Shown here: positions 6,966-15,912 of the stretch, one piece after another | Position numbering within the stretch: position 1 is the first letter of the stretch | How the letters are laid out: each line of letters begins with the position of its first letter | Assembly (NCBI GenBank): GCA_945948555.1 | Contig: CAMFBM010000023.1 | Location: forward strand, 1 to 39,132 | Reading direction: 5' to 3' | Length of the DNA stretch: 39,132 bases | Source: an uncultured Bacteroidales bacterium | Lineage (GTDB): Bacteria > Bacteroidota > Bacteroidia > Bacteroidales > UBA932 | Translations under genes and position numbers: made by a program | The notes under the pieces: generated by a model | Database searches by the model: none | Told to the model about the DNA's origin: nothing | What the model saw: the letters and a program-made list of their open reading frames with translations, nothing else

Positions 6966-8801
6966 TCAGAGAGCCTGCATGTCGTTGAGCTTCTTGTAGT
7001 AACCGTTCAGGGCAATGAGCTCCTCGTGCCTTCCCCTCTCGACAATCACACCGTCCTGCATCACGCAGATTTCATCGGCATTTTTGATGGTGGAGAGCCT
7101 GTGCGCGATTGCAATGGTGGTACGTGTAGATGTGAGCCTGTCAAGTGCTTCCTGAACCAGTCTTTCCGATTCGGTGTCAAGAGCCGAGGTAGCCTCGTCG
7201 AGAATCAGAATCGGAGGATTCTTGAGAATGGCCCTCGCGATGCTGATTCGCTGCCTCTGTCCTCCGGAGAGTTTGCCTCCACGGTCTCCTATGTTGGTCT
7301 GATAGCCTTCCTCCTTCTCCATTATGAAGTCGTGGGCGTTTGCGATTTTTGCCGCTTCAACCACCTGTTCCATCGTGGCGTTCTCCACTCCGAAGGCTAT
7401 GTTGTTGAAAATTGTGTCATTGAACAGTATGGCTTCCTGGTTTACATTCCCGATGAGGCCCCTGAGTGAACTGATTTTCAGGTCTTTGAGGTCAGTTCCG
7501 TCAATGGTGATGTTTCCGAGTGAAGTGTCCCTGTACCGTGGAATCAGGTCCACCAGAGTGGATTTTCCCGAACCGGACTGTCCCACAAGGGCAACGGTTT
7601 TGCCTTTCGGAACGGTGAGGTTGATGTTGTGGAGCACTTCCTTTCCGTCCTCATAACTGAATGACACATTGTTGAATATGATCTTGTCCTCAAAGGATTT
7701 GATCTCCCTGGCATCCTTTTTCTCGACAATCGGATTCTCCGCCTTCATGATTTTGTCAACCCTTTCCATTGAGGCCAGTCCGCGCGGGATGTTGTAGCCG
7801 GCCCTGGCAAGTTCCTTCAAAGGATTGAGTACACTGTAGAGAATTACCATAAAGAAGATGAATGTCGGGGCGTCAATAGGCGAACTGTTCCCGAGAATAA
7901 GCGTGCCTCCGAACCAGAGCACAATCATAATCATTATGGTTCCGAGAAATTCGCTGACCGGATGTGCAAGAGCCTGGCGGATAGCAACTTTTGATGTTGC
8001 CTTCTTCAACTCGTTGCTGGTTTTCAGGAACCTCTCCTTCATCCTGTCCTCGGCATTGAAAGCCTTGATGATGCGCAGTCCGCCGAGTGTCTCCTCCAGC
8101 TGTGACATGGTGTCACTCCATTTCGACTGAGCCTCAAGCGATTCCCTCTTGAGTTTCTTTCCGACGGCGCTGATTGCCCAAGCCATTACCGGAACCACCA
8201 GAATGGTGAACAGGGTGAGCTGCCAGCTGGTTACAAGCAGGGTGGCGAAGTAGAAGACAATCAGAATCGGATTCTTGATGAGCATATCCAGGGAACTTGT
8301 TATGGAATATTCGATTTCTCCCACGTCACCGCTCATCCTGGCGATGATGTCACCCTTGCGCTCCTGTGAGAAGAATCCCAGGGGAAGGCTCATCATTTTG
8401 TTGTAAACCTGTGTCCTGATGTCTCTTACGATACCCGTCCTCAGCGGGACCATAATGGCGGAGGACCCGAAATAGCACCCTGTCTTAAGAAGGGTCATCA
8501 CACCGAAGAAGCCCCCCAGCAGAAGAAGTGTGTTGGAAGCTCCGTATTTCCCGATGACGACCGTGACATAGTAGTACATATTGTTCACCAGGATGTCCTT
8601 CATTCCCATATCTGCGCTGTCCCATGGAACGAACTGGTAAACGGTCGAGTCAAGCTCGAAAAGTATCTGGAGAATAGGGATAATCAGGGAAAATGAGAAA
8701 ATATTGAAAATGGCGGAAAATATGTTGAGTATCACCGCTCCTCCGAGATATCCCGTATATGGCGCTACATAGCGCTTCATCATTTGTAAAAATTCCTTCA
8801 T
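6966..8801 (-). CDS. MsbA-like ABC exporter (fused permease and ATPase)
   Basis: The 611-residue half-transporter has an N-terminal six-helix membrane domain (about 15-330) and a C-terminal nucleotide-binding domain (about 370-611). Walker A GQSGSGKST is at 407-415, Q-loop Gln455, signature LSGGQ at 511-515, Walker B ILILDE at 531-536, and the switch histidine is in AIAHRLST. It would act as a homodimer in the inner membrane. Related proteins flip lipid A core, lipid-linked sugars or other lipids. It is 36 bp downstream of glf on the same strand, so a role in exporting the glycan made by this cluster is plausible. A housekeeping MsbA is equally possible. Confidence 0.88.
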   Translation of the reverse strand: MKEFLQMMKRYVAPYTGYLGGAVILNIFSAIFNIFSFSLIIPILQILFELDSTVYQFVPWDSADMGMKDILVNNMYYYVTVVIGKYGASNTLLLLGGFFGVMTLLKTGCYFGSSAIMVPLRTGIVRDIRTQVYNKMMSLPLGFFSQERKGDIIARMSGDVGEIEYSITSSLDMLIKNPILIVFYFATLLVTSWQLTLFTILVVPVMAWAISAVGKKLKRESLEAQSKWSDTMSQLEETLGGLRIIKAFNAEDRMKERFLKTSNELKKATSKVAIRQALAHPVSEFLGTIMIMIVLWFGGTLILGNSSPIDAPTFIFFMVILYSVLNPLKELARAGYNIPRGLASMERVDKIMKAENPIVEKKDAREIKSFEDKIIFNNVSFSYEDGKEVLHNINLTVPKGKTVALVGQSGSGKSTLVDLIPRYRDTSLGNITIDGTDLKDLKISSLRGLIGNVNQEAILFNDTIFNNIAFGVENATMEQVVEAAKIANAHDFIMEKEEGYQTNIGDRGGKLSGGQRQRISIARAILKNPPILILDEATSALDTESERLVQEALDRLTSTRTTIAIAHRLSTIKNADEICVMQDGVIVERGRHEELIALNGYYKKLNDMQAL

Positions 8802-8837
8802 TCGTCTTTTCTGAAAAATTTCAGCATCATTGTCGTA

Positions 8838-9950
8838 CTATTTCAGGTCTGTATCCCTGAATTCCGGGTGATTCATCACCTTTTCAATGATATGATGCAT
8901 ATCGTAATATTTGTATTCGGCTAGTCTTCCTCCAAAAATTGTGTTTTCTTCTTTGTCAGCGAGTTCTTTATATTTTAGATACAAATTCGTGTTTTTTTCG
9001 TCATTGATTGGGTAATATGGCTCACTCCCGTCTGTCCATTCCGTCGAATATTCCTTTGATATTACGGTACCGCTCTGTTTCCCGAACTCAAAATGCTTGT
9101 GCTCAATGATTCTGGTGTAGGGAGTCTCTGAGTCAGTGTAATTCATTACGGCTACTCCCTGGTGATTCTCCTCTTCTAGATATTCGGTCTCAAAGCGGAC
9201 TGTCCTGTATTCAAGCTTTCCGAAACGGTAACCGAAATATCTGTCAACCGGCCCGGTGAATACGGTCTTGCCGGCAATTGATTCAAAGTAATCCCTGTTC
9301 TCAAACCAGTCTGTACCGGTAAGCACTTCAGAGCCTTCCAACATCCTGTCAATGAGTTTGTTGTACCCCCCGACAGGAATTCCCTGCCAGGTGTCGTTGA
9401 AATAGTTGTTGTCGAATGTGAATCTGACAGGAAGCCTTTTTATGATGGATGCGGGCAATTCGGTGCATTTGCGTCCCCATTGTTTCTGTGTATATCCTTT
9501 TATCAGAATTTCGTAGATGTCGTTTCCAACAAGGGAGATTGCCTGTTCCTCCAGATTTGCAGGCTGCTTTATCCCGGCTGCTTCGCGCTGACTCCTGATT
9601 TTCTCCTGTGCCTGCTGCGGAGTGACCACTCCCCAAAGTTCGTGAAAGGTATTCATATTGAAAGGCAGGTTGAACAGCCTTCCCTTGTAGTTGGCTACCG
9701 GAGAATTGATGTAATTGTTGAACTCCGTTAGGGATGTCACAAAATTCCACACCTCGCGGTTTGAAGTGTGGAAGATATGTGCCCCATATTTGTGTACATT
9801 TATACCTTCTATGTTTTCACAATGCAGATTTCCCCCAGTGTGCTCCCTTTTGTCAACCACAAGACACCGGCGGCCTTTCCTGGTCGCGAAATAAGCGAAG
9901 CAGCATCCGAACAATCCGGCACCTACAATGACATAATCATATTTCTTCAT
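8838..9950 (-). CDS. glf: UDP-galactopyranose mutase
   Basis: The FAD-dependent flavoenzyme interconverts UDP-galactopyranose and UDP-galactofuranose, the donor for galactofuranose in O-antigens and capsules. I use the ATG giving MKKYDYVIVGAGLFG (370 residues, usual length). The longer open frame runs back into the upstream glycosyltransferase. The dinucleotide fold GAGLFG is at 10-15. Family motifs include KYGAHIFHT, FNLPFNM, QWG and the C-terminal FGGRLAEYKYYDMHHII. The upstream stop is 7 bp before this ATG, so the two genes form an operon. Its presence implies that the local glycan contains galactofuranose. Confidence 0.95.
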   Translation of the reverse strand: MKKYDYVIVGAGLFGCCFAYFATRKGRRCLVVDKREHTGGNLHCENIEGINVHKYGAHIFHTSNREVWNFVTSLTEFNNYINSPVANYKGRLFNLPFNMNTFHELWGVVTPQQAQEKIRSQREAAGIKQPANLEEQAISLVGNDIYEILIKGYTQKQWGRKCTELPASIIKRLPVRFTFDNNYFNDTWQGIPVGGYNKLIDRMLEGSEVLTGTDWFENRDYFESIAGKTVFTGPVDRYFGYRFGKLEYRTVRFETEYLEEENHQGVAVMNYTDSETPYTRIIEHKHFEFGKQSGTVISKEYSTEWTDGSEPYYPINDEKNTNLYLKYKELADKEENTIFGGRLAEYKYYDMHHIIEKVMNHPEFRDTDLK

Positions 9951-9957
9951 CTTTTTC

Positions 9958-10941
9958 TCAGATTTGATTCGAAAAATAGTAAATCCATGGAGCATATGCT
10001 ACAAGACGACACCTGTTAATCCTGCTCCAGGAAAAATATTCCCTTGTCACCTCACCCCTTTCGATCAAGGCTTTCGCCTCTTCCGACCATTTGCGGATAA
10101 ATTGTCTCTTTAGTGGAAAAGAAAGCCGTTTGTAATTCCATTTGTATGAAGCGAATGCCCTCAGGGCCATTACCCCTTTCAACTCCTCGTCGAGACCCCG
10201 CTCTTCTGCAAACCGTCTGATTTCTGCTTCTTCATCACAGACGCAATAGACTTTTCCGGGAGAGGACACTGAGGAATTTCCGTTGATGCGGTAATTGTGA
10301 AGTGTTTCCGGTACCACCATCATTTTGCGGGCACAGGCGTAGGTTTTGAAAGCAAAGGACGCATCCTGGTAACTTGCTCCAGGGGTTTCCAGGAAGCGTA
10401 TGCCGTTGTCATTCAGGAAATCGCGTTTGTATATCCCAGCCCAAATGGAAGGTGTGATGAAAAAAATGGATTTACGGTCCATAGGGCAGAAAACCTCACC
10501 GCATTCAAATGCGCCATCCTTCCTTCCGTCAACAATCTTTTCAGAATGTTTCAGCTCATTGAATTCCCTGTAAAGACACCGTGCGTAGTCAAGGTCGTAG
10601 GCTTCGGCTGCTTTGAACAGTGTTTCCATCATCCGAGGTTCGATATAGTCGTCAGACTCGACGATGCCTATGTATTTGCCGGTGGCCTTCTCAATCCCGA
10701 TGTTCATTGTCGCCCCATATCCGGAATTTGTCTTGTCAACTATGACAATCCTCGGGTCACGTTTACCATATTCCTCAAGTATTTCCAGTGTTCCGTCATT
10801 TGAACCGTCATTCAGGCAGATTATTTCCAAATCCTCCAAAGTTTGGTTAATGATGGAATCTAGACATTCCCTGAGATATTTTTCAACATTATAACAGGGA
10901 ACAAGGACTGAGATTGCCGCTTGTTCATTCATATAGTTCAT
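9958..10941 (-). CDS. Family 2 glycosyltransferase (paralogue A)
   Basis: I start at the ATG giving MNYMNEQAAISVLVPC (327 residues); the next ATG at 10932 is also possible. It is an inverting GT-A transferase: N-terminal SVLVPCYNVEKYL, LNDGSNDGT, and the acidic donor-binding ESDD at 95-98 in GIVESDDYIEP. No membrane helix is obvious, so it is probably peripheral at the cytosolic face. It resembles the gene at 12310-13314 along its full length (for example NSGYGATMN, GIRFLETPGAS, HNYRIN, EEAEIRRFA), with well over half of the positions alike by eye. It precedes glf and may add galactofuranose, but the donor is not shown by the sequence. Confidence 0.88.
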   Translation of the reverse strand: MNYMNEQAAISVLVPCYNVEKYLRECLDSIINQTLEDLEIICLNDGSNDGTLEILEEYGKRDPRIVIVDKTNSGYGATMNIGIEKATGKYIGIVESDDYIEPRMMETLFKAAEAYDLDYARCLYREFNELKHSEKIVDGRKDGAFECGEVFCPMDRKSIFFITPSIWAGIYKRDFLNDNGIRFLETPGASYQDASFAFKTYACARKMMVVPETLHNYRINGNSSVSSPGKVYCVCDEEAEIRRFAEERGLDEELKGVMALRAFASYKWNYKRLSFPLKRQFIRKWSEEAKALIERGEVTREYFSWSRINRCRLVAYAPWIYYFSNQI

Positions 10942-10999
10942 ATTTTTGCCAAAGATAGGAATTATAATCAATATTTTGAAAAAGGATTGGGAGTTGCTC

Positions 11000-11095
11000 T
11001 TATATGTCGGATTCCAGCTGTGACAGAATCTTTCTTGCCGTTGCTTCCTGCTCTTGTTGTGCACGCAGGCGTTTCTTTCCGAACAACCGTTTCAT
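11000..11095 (-). CDS. Possible 31-residue basic small protein between glycosyltransferase genes
   Basis: In the 183-bp gap between two glycosyltransferase genes an ATG opens a frame starting MKRLFGKKRLRAQQEQEATA and ending 11 residues later in LESDI. The basic start followed by an amphipathic, charged helix looks protein-like. The frame stays open upstream into the 3' end of the preceding gene (VIFSERHYNKL). It might instead be a displaced C-terminal tail of that transferase. No clear ribosome binding site is seen. Confidence 0.3.
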   Translation of the reverse strand: MKRLFGKKRLRAQQEQEATARKILSQLESDI

Positions 11096-11124
11096 CAACT
11101 TGTTGTAATGCCGTTCAGAAAAAA

Positions 11125-12183
11125 TTACCAAGCCGCAGGTTTCTTCATCAGCGTGAATCCGAACAGACGTACGATTTTGAATGGCATGTAGTCGTAAGAT
11201 TCGTACTTGATTGCAAAGAGGAATTCCATTGCAAGTTTGAGATAGCGGGTCAGATTGGAAATATAGAATATGAGAGTTCCGTGTAGGATCTTACAATTTA
11301 CATTCCTCTTCAGAACATCATTCCGGGCATACATATCTTCAGCCAACTGTATAACGTGAGGAAGAGTTTCGTCATCGGCATAGCATATTGCAAAATTGTA
11401 AGACTGGATGAAGAGAATAGGTTCAACCTTGCTCCTGATTTCATCAGAACAATGCTTTCCCATAAAATCAGAAACCGCCTGGAATGCTCTCAGATGGTCA
11501 ATTGAATATGGGGTTCTGAGAAAAGTCTGGGCCATTGTAGAACCTTCCCTGCGAAGATAGATGTAAAGGGGACGGCTGATGCAGAAGATATTGTCGGACA
11601 CCAGCAGATACTCCTTTGAGAACTGAAAGTCCTCATAACGTATTTTTTCAAAACGGATTCCGTATTTTTCGATGATGTCCCTTCTAAAGAATTTGTTGCT
11701 TACGGAACCGTCAGCGGTAATGATTGTTTTACTGTCCAGTTTGCACAGTCCGTCACGGGTTACGGTATAGTACTTATGGTCTTGTTTTCTGGTTGGAGTA
11801 CCATCCTCATACACAACTTTTATGGAAAAATGGACCAGATCCGGATTCTGTCCAAATGCTTTGGCAACAGTCTCATACGCGTCAGGTACAAGCAAATCGT
11901 CAGAGTCCGGGAAGGTAATCCATTCGGAAGTCGCAACCTCCAGACCGGCATTCCTGGCTGCACCCTGGCCGGCATTCTCCTGATTGATGATGCGGATACG
12001 GGAATCTTCAGCAGCGAGCCTTTCAAGAATTGATAGTGAGGAATCCGTGGAACCGTCGTTTACACAGATTATTTCAAGGTTAGTATAGGTCTGGTTCATC
12101 ACGCTTCTCAAGGAAGCCTCTAGATATTTTTCAGTATTGTAAACCGGAATGATAACAGAAATCTTCTCTGAACAGTTCATCAT
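11125..12183 (-). CDS. Family 2 glycosyltransferase
   Basis: I use the ATG giving MMNCSEKISVIIPVYN (352 residues), because the longer open frame extends back through the divergent intergenic region. It is a GT-A transferase with SVIIPVYNTEKYL, CVNDGSTDSS and donor/metal-binding DSDD in TFPDSDDLLVP. The C-terminal third is basic and aromatic and ends MKKPAAW. It is clearly a different subtype from the two paralogues on either side, so it should make a different linkage. It heads the minus-strand run through GT2, glf and the ABC exporter. Confidence 0.88.
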   Translation of the reverse strand: MMNCSEKISVIIPVYNTEKYLEASLRSVMNQTYTNLEIICVNDGSTDSSLSILERLAAEDSRIRIINQENAGQGAARNAGLEVATSEWITFPDSDDLLVPDAYETVAKAFGQNPDLVHFSIKVVYEDGTPTRKQDHKYYTVTRDGLCKLDSKTIITADGSVSNKFFRRDIIEKYGIRFEKIRYEDFQFSKEYLLVSDNIFCISRPLYIYLRREGSTMAQTFLRTPYSIDHLRAFQAVSDFMGKHCSDEIRSKVEPILFIQSYNFAICYADDETLPHVIQLAEDMYARNDVLKRNVNCKILHGTLIFYISNLTRYLKLAMEFLFAIKYESYDYMPFKIVRLFGFTLMKKPAAW

Positions 12184-12231
12184 ATTTATTACATATAAAT
12201 CTTTTACAAGATGCAATATTTCCCTCACAGG

Positions 12232-12262
12232 TTGCATCTAATAGGTAATTATGCTAATTTTG
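12232..12262 (+). promoter_or_regulatory. Promoter of the rightward glycosyltransferase gene
   Basis: TAATTTTG at 12255-12262 matches TAnnTTTG. A TTG at 12232-12234 sits 20 bp upstream as a weak -33 box. It lies in the 126-bp divergent gap and points to the ATG at 12310, giving a leader of about 40 bases. Confidence 0.55.
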
Positions 12263-12309
12263 TGACCCATTTCGATTTTGCTACGAAAATACGACAAATA
12301 ATCCATAAT

Positions 12310-13314
12310 ATGACACAAATAGCCGAAAATCCCGGAAATACACAGAGAACCCCTGCCGTATCCATTTTAGTGCCTTGTTACAATGTTGAGAAATATCTTC
12401 CACAGTGTCTTGATTCCATCATTAACCAGACTCTGGAAGACATTGAAATCATTTGTCTTAATGACGGCAGCAAGGACGGAACGTTGGACATAATAAGGGA
12501 TTACGCGGAGCGGGACGGAAGGATAGTTGTTGTGGATAAGCCAAATTCCGGTTACGGTGCCACTATGAACAAGGGGCTTGATGTGGCAAGAGGAAAATAC
12601 ATAGGCATCGTGGAGTCAGACGACTTCATTGAACCGGATATGTTCAAACGTTTGTATGAGACTGCTGAGGAATATAATCTGGACCTCGCAAGATGCCTCA
12701 ATACCGAATACAACGAATTGACAGGCAAGAAGGAATATTCCAACTTCGAGTCAATCGGGCTATACAAATGCAACGAGGTATTCAAACCTAGGGAGCAGAA
12801 ATACATATTCTATATCCAGCCGTCCATCTGGGACGGACTTTATCGAAAAAATCTTCTTGATGACAACGGCATACGCTTCCTGGAAACACCGGGAGCAAGT
12901 TTCCAGGACACCTCTTTTGCATTCAAGGTTTATTCTGTAGCTCAGCGTGTGATGGTCATAAGGGAATTCCTGCACAATTATCGTATCAACGAGGGGTCTT
13001 CGGTTTCTTCCACAGGCAAAGTGTTCTGTGTTTGTGAAGAAGAGGCTGAAATCCGCAGATTTGCCAGGGAACAAGGGATCTATGATGATTTGAAGGGAGT
13101 GATGGCAGTGAGGGCCTTCGGCTGCTATAAGTGGAACTACAATCGATTGACTTCCAAATATAAGAGGGAATTTATCCTCCATTTTTCAAAAGAAGTAAGA
13201 CAATGGATTGCCGATGGGGTGGTGAACAGGAAATGGTTTTCTTTAGGACGGTTGATTCGGTTGAATCTCATCGCCTATTGTCCCCGTATATTTTATTTTA
13301 CAAAAAAAATCTGA
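12310..13314 (+). CDS. Family 2 glycosyltransferase (paralogue B)
   Basis: The ATG giving MTQIAENPGNTQRTPAVSIL (334 residues) is chosen because it follows a TAnnTTTG promoter; upstream frame codons precede that promoter. Motifs: SILVPCYNVEKYL, LNDGSKDGT, and GIVESDDFIEP with the acidic donor-binding residues. It is a near full-length paralogue of the gene at 9958-10941 but faces the other way. The 3' end carries, within its last codons, the terminator of the convergent rfb operon. Probable role: adding a sugar to the same surface glycan; donor and acceptor unknown. Confidence 0.88.
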   Translation: MTQIAENPGNTQRTPAVSILVPCYNVEKYLPQCLDSIINQTLEDIEIICLNDGSKDGTLDIIRDYAERDGRIVVVDKPNSGYGATMNKGLDVARGKYIGIVESDDFIEPDMFKRLYETAEEYNLDLARCLNTEYNELTGKKEYSNFESIGLYKCNEVFKPREQKYIFYIQPSIWDGLYRKNLLDDNGIRFLETPGASFQDTSFAFKVYSVAQRVMVIREFLHNYRINEGSSVSSTGKVFCVCEEEAEIRRFAREQGIYDDLKGVMAVRAFGCYKWNYNRLTSKYKREFILHFSKEVRQWIADGVVNRKWFSLGRLIRLNLIAYCPRIFYFTKKI

Positions 13315-13331
13315 CGGGATGGTTTCACCCC
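13302..13331 (-). terminator. Intrinsic terminator of the rfb operon
   Basis: On the minus strand GGGGTG, loop AAAC, CATCCC (13331-13316) forms a six-pair stem with one G-U. It is followed six bases later by eight T (13309-13302). The stem overlaps the rfbC stop codon, and the T-run lies in the end of the convergent glycosyltransferase gene. Confidence 0.65.
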
Positions 13332-13900
13332 ACTGACTCAAAAGGACTGTCGAAGTCCTTCAGGAGAGGATGTCTCGTGTCCTTTTCTGAGAGTATTGCC
13401 TCCTCGGTGGAAATCCTCCAGTCGATTCCGAGAGAGTCATCCAGAATGCTGATTCCTCCGTCCGCCTCCGGATGGTAAAACTCGTCGCATTTGTACTGGA
13501 ACACCGCAGTGTCCGAGAGCACGACAAATCCGTGGGCAAATCCTTTCGGAATGAAGAACTGCCTGTGGTTCTCTTCGGTCAGCTCCACTGCCACGTGCTT
13601 TCCGTAAGTGGGTGAGCCCTTGCGGATGTCCACAGCTACATCCAGGACGGCACCCCTGACGCAGCGAACAAGTTTACTTTGGGTAAAAGGCGGCCTTTGG
13701 AAATGCAGTCCGCGCATCACCCCGAAGGATGACATAGACTCGTTGTCCTGAACAAAATGCACCGTATGCCCGAGCAGCGGTGCGGCCTTCCGGTCAAATT
13801 CCCTCTGGGAAAAGCTCTCGAAAAAATATCCCCTCGCGTCCCTGAAGACCTTGGGCTCCAGAATCAGAACCCCTTCTATATCAGTTTTTAATATTTCCAT
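13325..13900 (-). CDS. rfbC: dTDP-4-dehydrorhamnose 3,5-epimerase
   Basis: The cupin-fold enzyme is the third step of dTDP-L-rhamnose synthesis, epimerising C3 and C5 of dTDP-4-keto-6-deoxyglucose. The 191-residue length is normal. RmlC hallmarks are present: RDARGYFFESF near the start, catalytic His66 in MRGLHFQ, VRGAVLDVAVDIRKGSPTYG, IPKGFAHGF, and YKCDEFYHPEADGGI. It is the last gene of rfbA-D-B-C, 2 bp after rfbB, and faces the paralogue B glycosyltransferase. Confidence 0.96.
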   Translation of the reverse strand: MEILKTDIEGVLILEPKVFRDARGYFFESFSQREFDRKAAPLLGHTVHFVQDNESMSSFGVMRGLHFQRPPFTQSKLVRCVRGAVLDVAVDIRKGSPTYGKHVAVELTEENHRQFFIPKGFAHGFVVLSDTAVFQYKCDEFYHPEADGGISILDDSLGIDWRISTEEAILSEKDTRHPLLKDFDSPFESVG

Positions 13901-13902
13901 AT

Positions 13903-15036
13903 TTACCTATTGTCATACATCTCACTGTAGTACTTCATATACTCCCCTGAAGTAATCTCATCCACCCACTCCTGATTCTCAAGGTACCACCTCACTGTCT
14001 TCTCAATGCCTTCCTCAAACTGGAGCGAAGGCTCCCAGCCAAGTTCCTTCTGGAGTTTGGTGGAGTCGATGGCATAGCGGGCATCGTGCCCCGGACGGTC
14101 AGTGACAAAGGTGATGAGGTCAAGGTCCTCTCCTTCAGCACGGCCTAGCAACCTGTCAACCGTGTTGATGACAACCTTGATGATGTCGATGTTCTTCCAC
14201 TCGTTGAAACCGCCGATGTTGTAGGTCTGGGCCACCTTCCCGTTGTGGAAAATCGTGTCGATTGCCCTGGCGTGGTCCTCCACGTAGAGCCAGTCGCGGA
14301 CATTCTGCCCGCGGCCATAGACGGGGAGAGGCTTGCGGTTGCGTATGTTGTTGATGAACAGCGGGATGAGTTTTTCCGGGAACTGGTAGGGACCGTAGTT
14401 GTTGGAGCAGTTTGTCACGATTGTCGGCATCCCGTAGGTGTCGTGGAAAGCCCTGACGAAGTGGTCGGACGATGCCTTTGATGCGGAATAGGGACTATGC
14501 GGAGCATACTTTGTGGTCTCGTAGAAGAAATCGTCCCCGTAGGCGAGATGGTGTTTCCCCGAGGATGCCTTCGTGGAGAAGGGCGGCTCGATTCCTTCCG
14601 GATGGTTCATCGACAGGGCACCATAGACCTCATCGGTGGAAATGTGGTAGAAACGCTTCCCCTCGTATTTCTCAGGAAGGCTCTCCCAGTGGAGCTTTGC
14701 GGCCTGGAGGAGTGACAGTGTGCCCATCACGTTTGTGCGGGCGAAGGTGAACGGATCCTTGATGGAACGGTCCACGTGGCTCTCTGCGGCAAGGTGGATG
14801 ATTCCGTCAACATTCTCCTCCCTGAACAGTGTAAGCACTGCATCGAAGTCACAGATGTCCATCTTTACGAATCTGTAGTTCGGTCTGTCCTCGATGTCCT
14901 TGAGATTGGCAAGGTTGCCGGCGTAGGTCAGCTTGTCCAGGTTGATGATTCTGCAGTCGGGGTATTTGTTTACAAAAAGGCGTACAACATGGGATCCGAT
15001 GAATCCGGCACCTCCGGTTATGACTATTGTCTTCAT
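13903..15036 (-). CDS. rfbB: dTDP-glucose 4,6-dehydratase
   Basis: The NAD-dependent extended SDR enzyme makes dTDP-4-keto-6-deoxyglucose. The start giving MKTIVITGGAGFIGSH (377 residues) overlaps the rfbD stop as ATGA, better than the in-frame ATG 8 codons upstream. GGAGFIGSH binds NAD. STDEVYG carries the catalytic Thr-Asp-Glu, and YSASKASSDH holds the Tyr and Lys. An extra stretch after STDEVYG (about 25 residues, STKASSGKHHLAYG) is typical of Bacteroidota RfbB. Confidence 0.96.
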   Translation of the reverse strand: MKTIVITGGAGFIGSHVVRLFVNKYPDCRIINLDKLTYAGNLANLKDIEDRPNYRFVKMDICDFDAVLTLFREENVDGIIHLAAESHVDRSIKDPFTFARTNVMGTLSLLQAAKLHWESLPEKYEGKRFYHISTDEVYGALSMNHPEGIEPPFSTKASSGKHHLAYGDDFFYETTKYAPHSPYSASKASSDHFVRAFHDTYGMPTIVTNCSNNYGPYQFPEKLIPLFINNIRNRKPLPVYGRGQNVRDWLYVEDHARAIDTIFHNGKVAQTYNIGGFNEWKNIDIIKVVINTVDRLLGRAEGEDLDLITFVTDRPGHDARYAIDSTKLQKELGWEPSLQFEEGIEKTVRWYLENQEWVDEITSGEYMKYYSEMYDNR

Positions 15037-15911
15037 TTGCCAGTCAGATTTTTTATGCATATTTGAAGCGAATCGGTCCAGTAGGGGATTGTCAGACCGA
15101 AGGTTCTTTTGATTTTTGTCTTGTCAAGAACGCTGTAGGAAGGCCTTGTGACGGGGCTCGGGAACTCCGAAGAGTGGCAGGGCCTGATGTCGCAGGAAGT
15201 GTTTCCCGCGTACTGCGCAATCATCTTCGTGAAATCGAACCAGGAGCAGACCCCCTCGTTGGAATAGTGGTAGATTCCCTCCACAGGATTCCTGAGGATG
15301 ACTGCAATCGCCTTTGCAAGGTCGAGGGCATAGGTCGGTGTGCCGCACTGGTCGAAAACTACGTTCAATTCGCTTTTTGTGGCGGTCAGATTCATCATTG
15401 TCTTGCAGAAATTCCTTCCGAACTCGCTGTAAAGCCAGGCCGTGCGGATTATTACATATTTCGCTCCCGATTCAATGATCTTTCTTTCCCCGTTGAGCTT
15501 GGTCAATCCGTAAACGCCTGTGGGAGTCCCCTCCCGGTCTTCCGTGCAAGGGGTGTTGTAGGGCTCTTTCCCGAAGACATAGTCGGTGGAAATGTGCACC
15601 AGCAGTCCCCCTGTCTCCTGCATAGCCTTCGCGAGATTTTCCGGGGCATCGGCATTGAGGCGCTCCGCCAGTTCAAAATTGCTCTCGGCTGCATCCACAT
15701 TGGTGTAGGCGGCGCAGTTAACGATGGCATCCACATTGTTTTCCGAAACGATTCTCCTGACAGCCTCGATGTCGGTAATGTCAAGGATGACCGTCTGCTG
15801 CCCCTCGGTCCCAATCACATCTGTAAAGATCCAGTTGTCAGTGCTTTCCCTGCTGACAATTCTCATCTCATTGCCAAGCTGTCCGTTGGCTCCGGTCACA
15901 AGAATGTTCAT
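15033..15911 (-). CDS. rfbD: dTDP-4-dehydrorhamnose reductase
   Basis: The NAD(P)H-dependent SDR enzyme completes dTDP-L-rhamnose by reducing the 4-keto group. The start giving MNILVTGANGQLGNEMR (292 residues) is 1 bp after the rfbA stop; upstream in-frame codons belong to rfbA sequence. Visible features are GANGQLG for the cofactor, HISTDYVF, YGLTKLNGE with the catalytic Tyr and Lys, and RTAWLYSEFG. It overlaps rfbB by four bases, so translation is probably coupled. Confidence 0.96.
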   Translation of the reverse strand: MNILVTGANGQLGNEMRIVSRESTDNWIFTDVIGTEGQQTVILDITDIEAVRRIVSENNVDAIVNCAAYTNVDAAESNFELAERLNADAPENLAKAMQETGGLLVHISTDYVFGKEPYNTPCTEDREGTPTGVYGLTKLNGERKIIESGAKYVIIRTAWLYSEFGRNFCKTMMNLTATKSELNVVFDQCGTPTYALDLAKAIAVILRNPVEGIYHYSNEGVCSWFDFTKMIAQYAGNTSCDIRPCHSSEFPSPVTRPSYSVLDKTKIKRTFGLTIPYWTDSLQICIKNLTGK

Positions 15912-15912
15912 A

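Noticed and set aside
6252..7469. 405-codon open frame on the + strand
   Set aside because: It lies antisense to the CBM9-like gene, the 23-bp repeats and the end of the ABC exporter, and its translation shows no family features. The minus-strand proteins are clear.
12184..12309. N-terminal extensions of both divergent glycosyltransferases
   Set aside because: Each extension is open only because the gap is AT-rich. A TAnnTTTG promoter lies within it, and family members begin shortly before SILVPCYN or SVIIPVYN.
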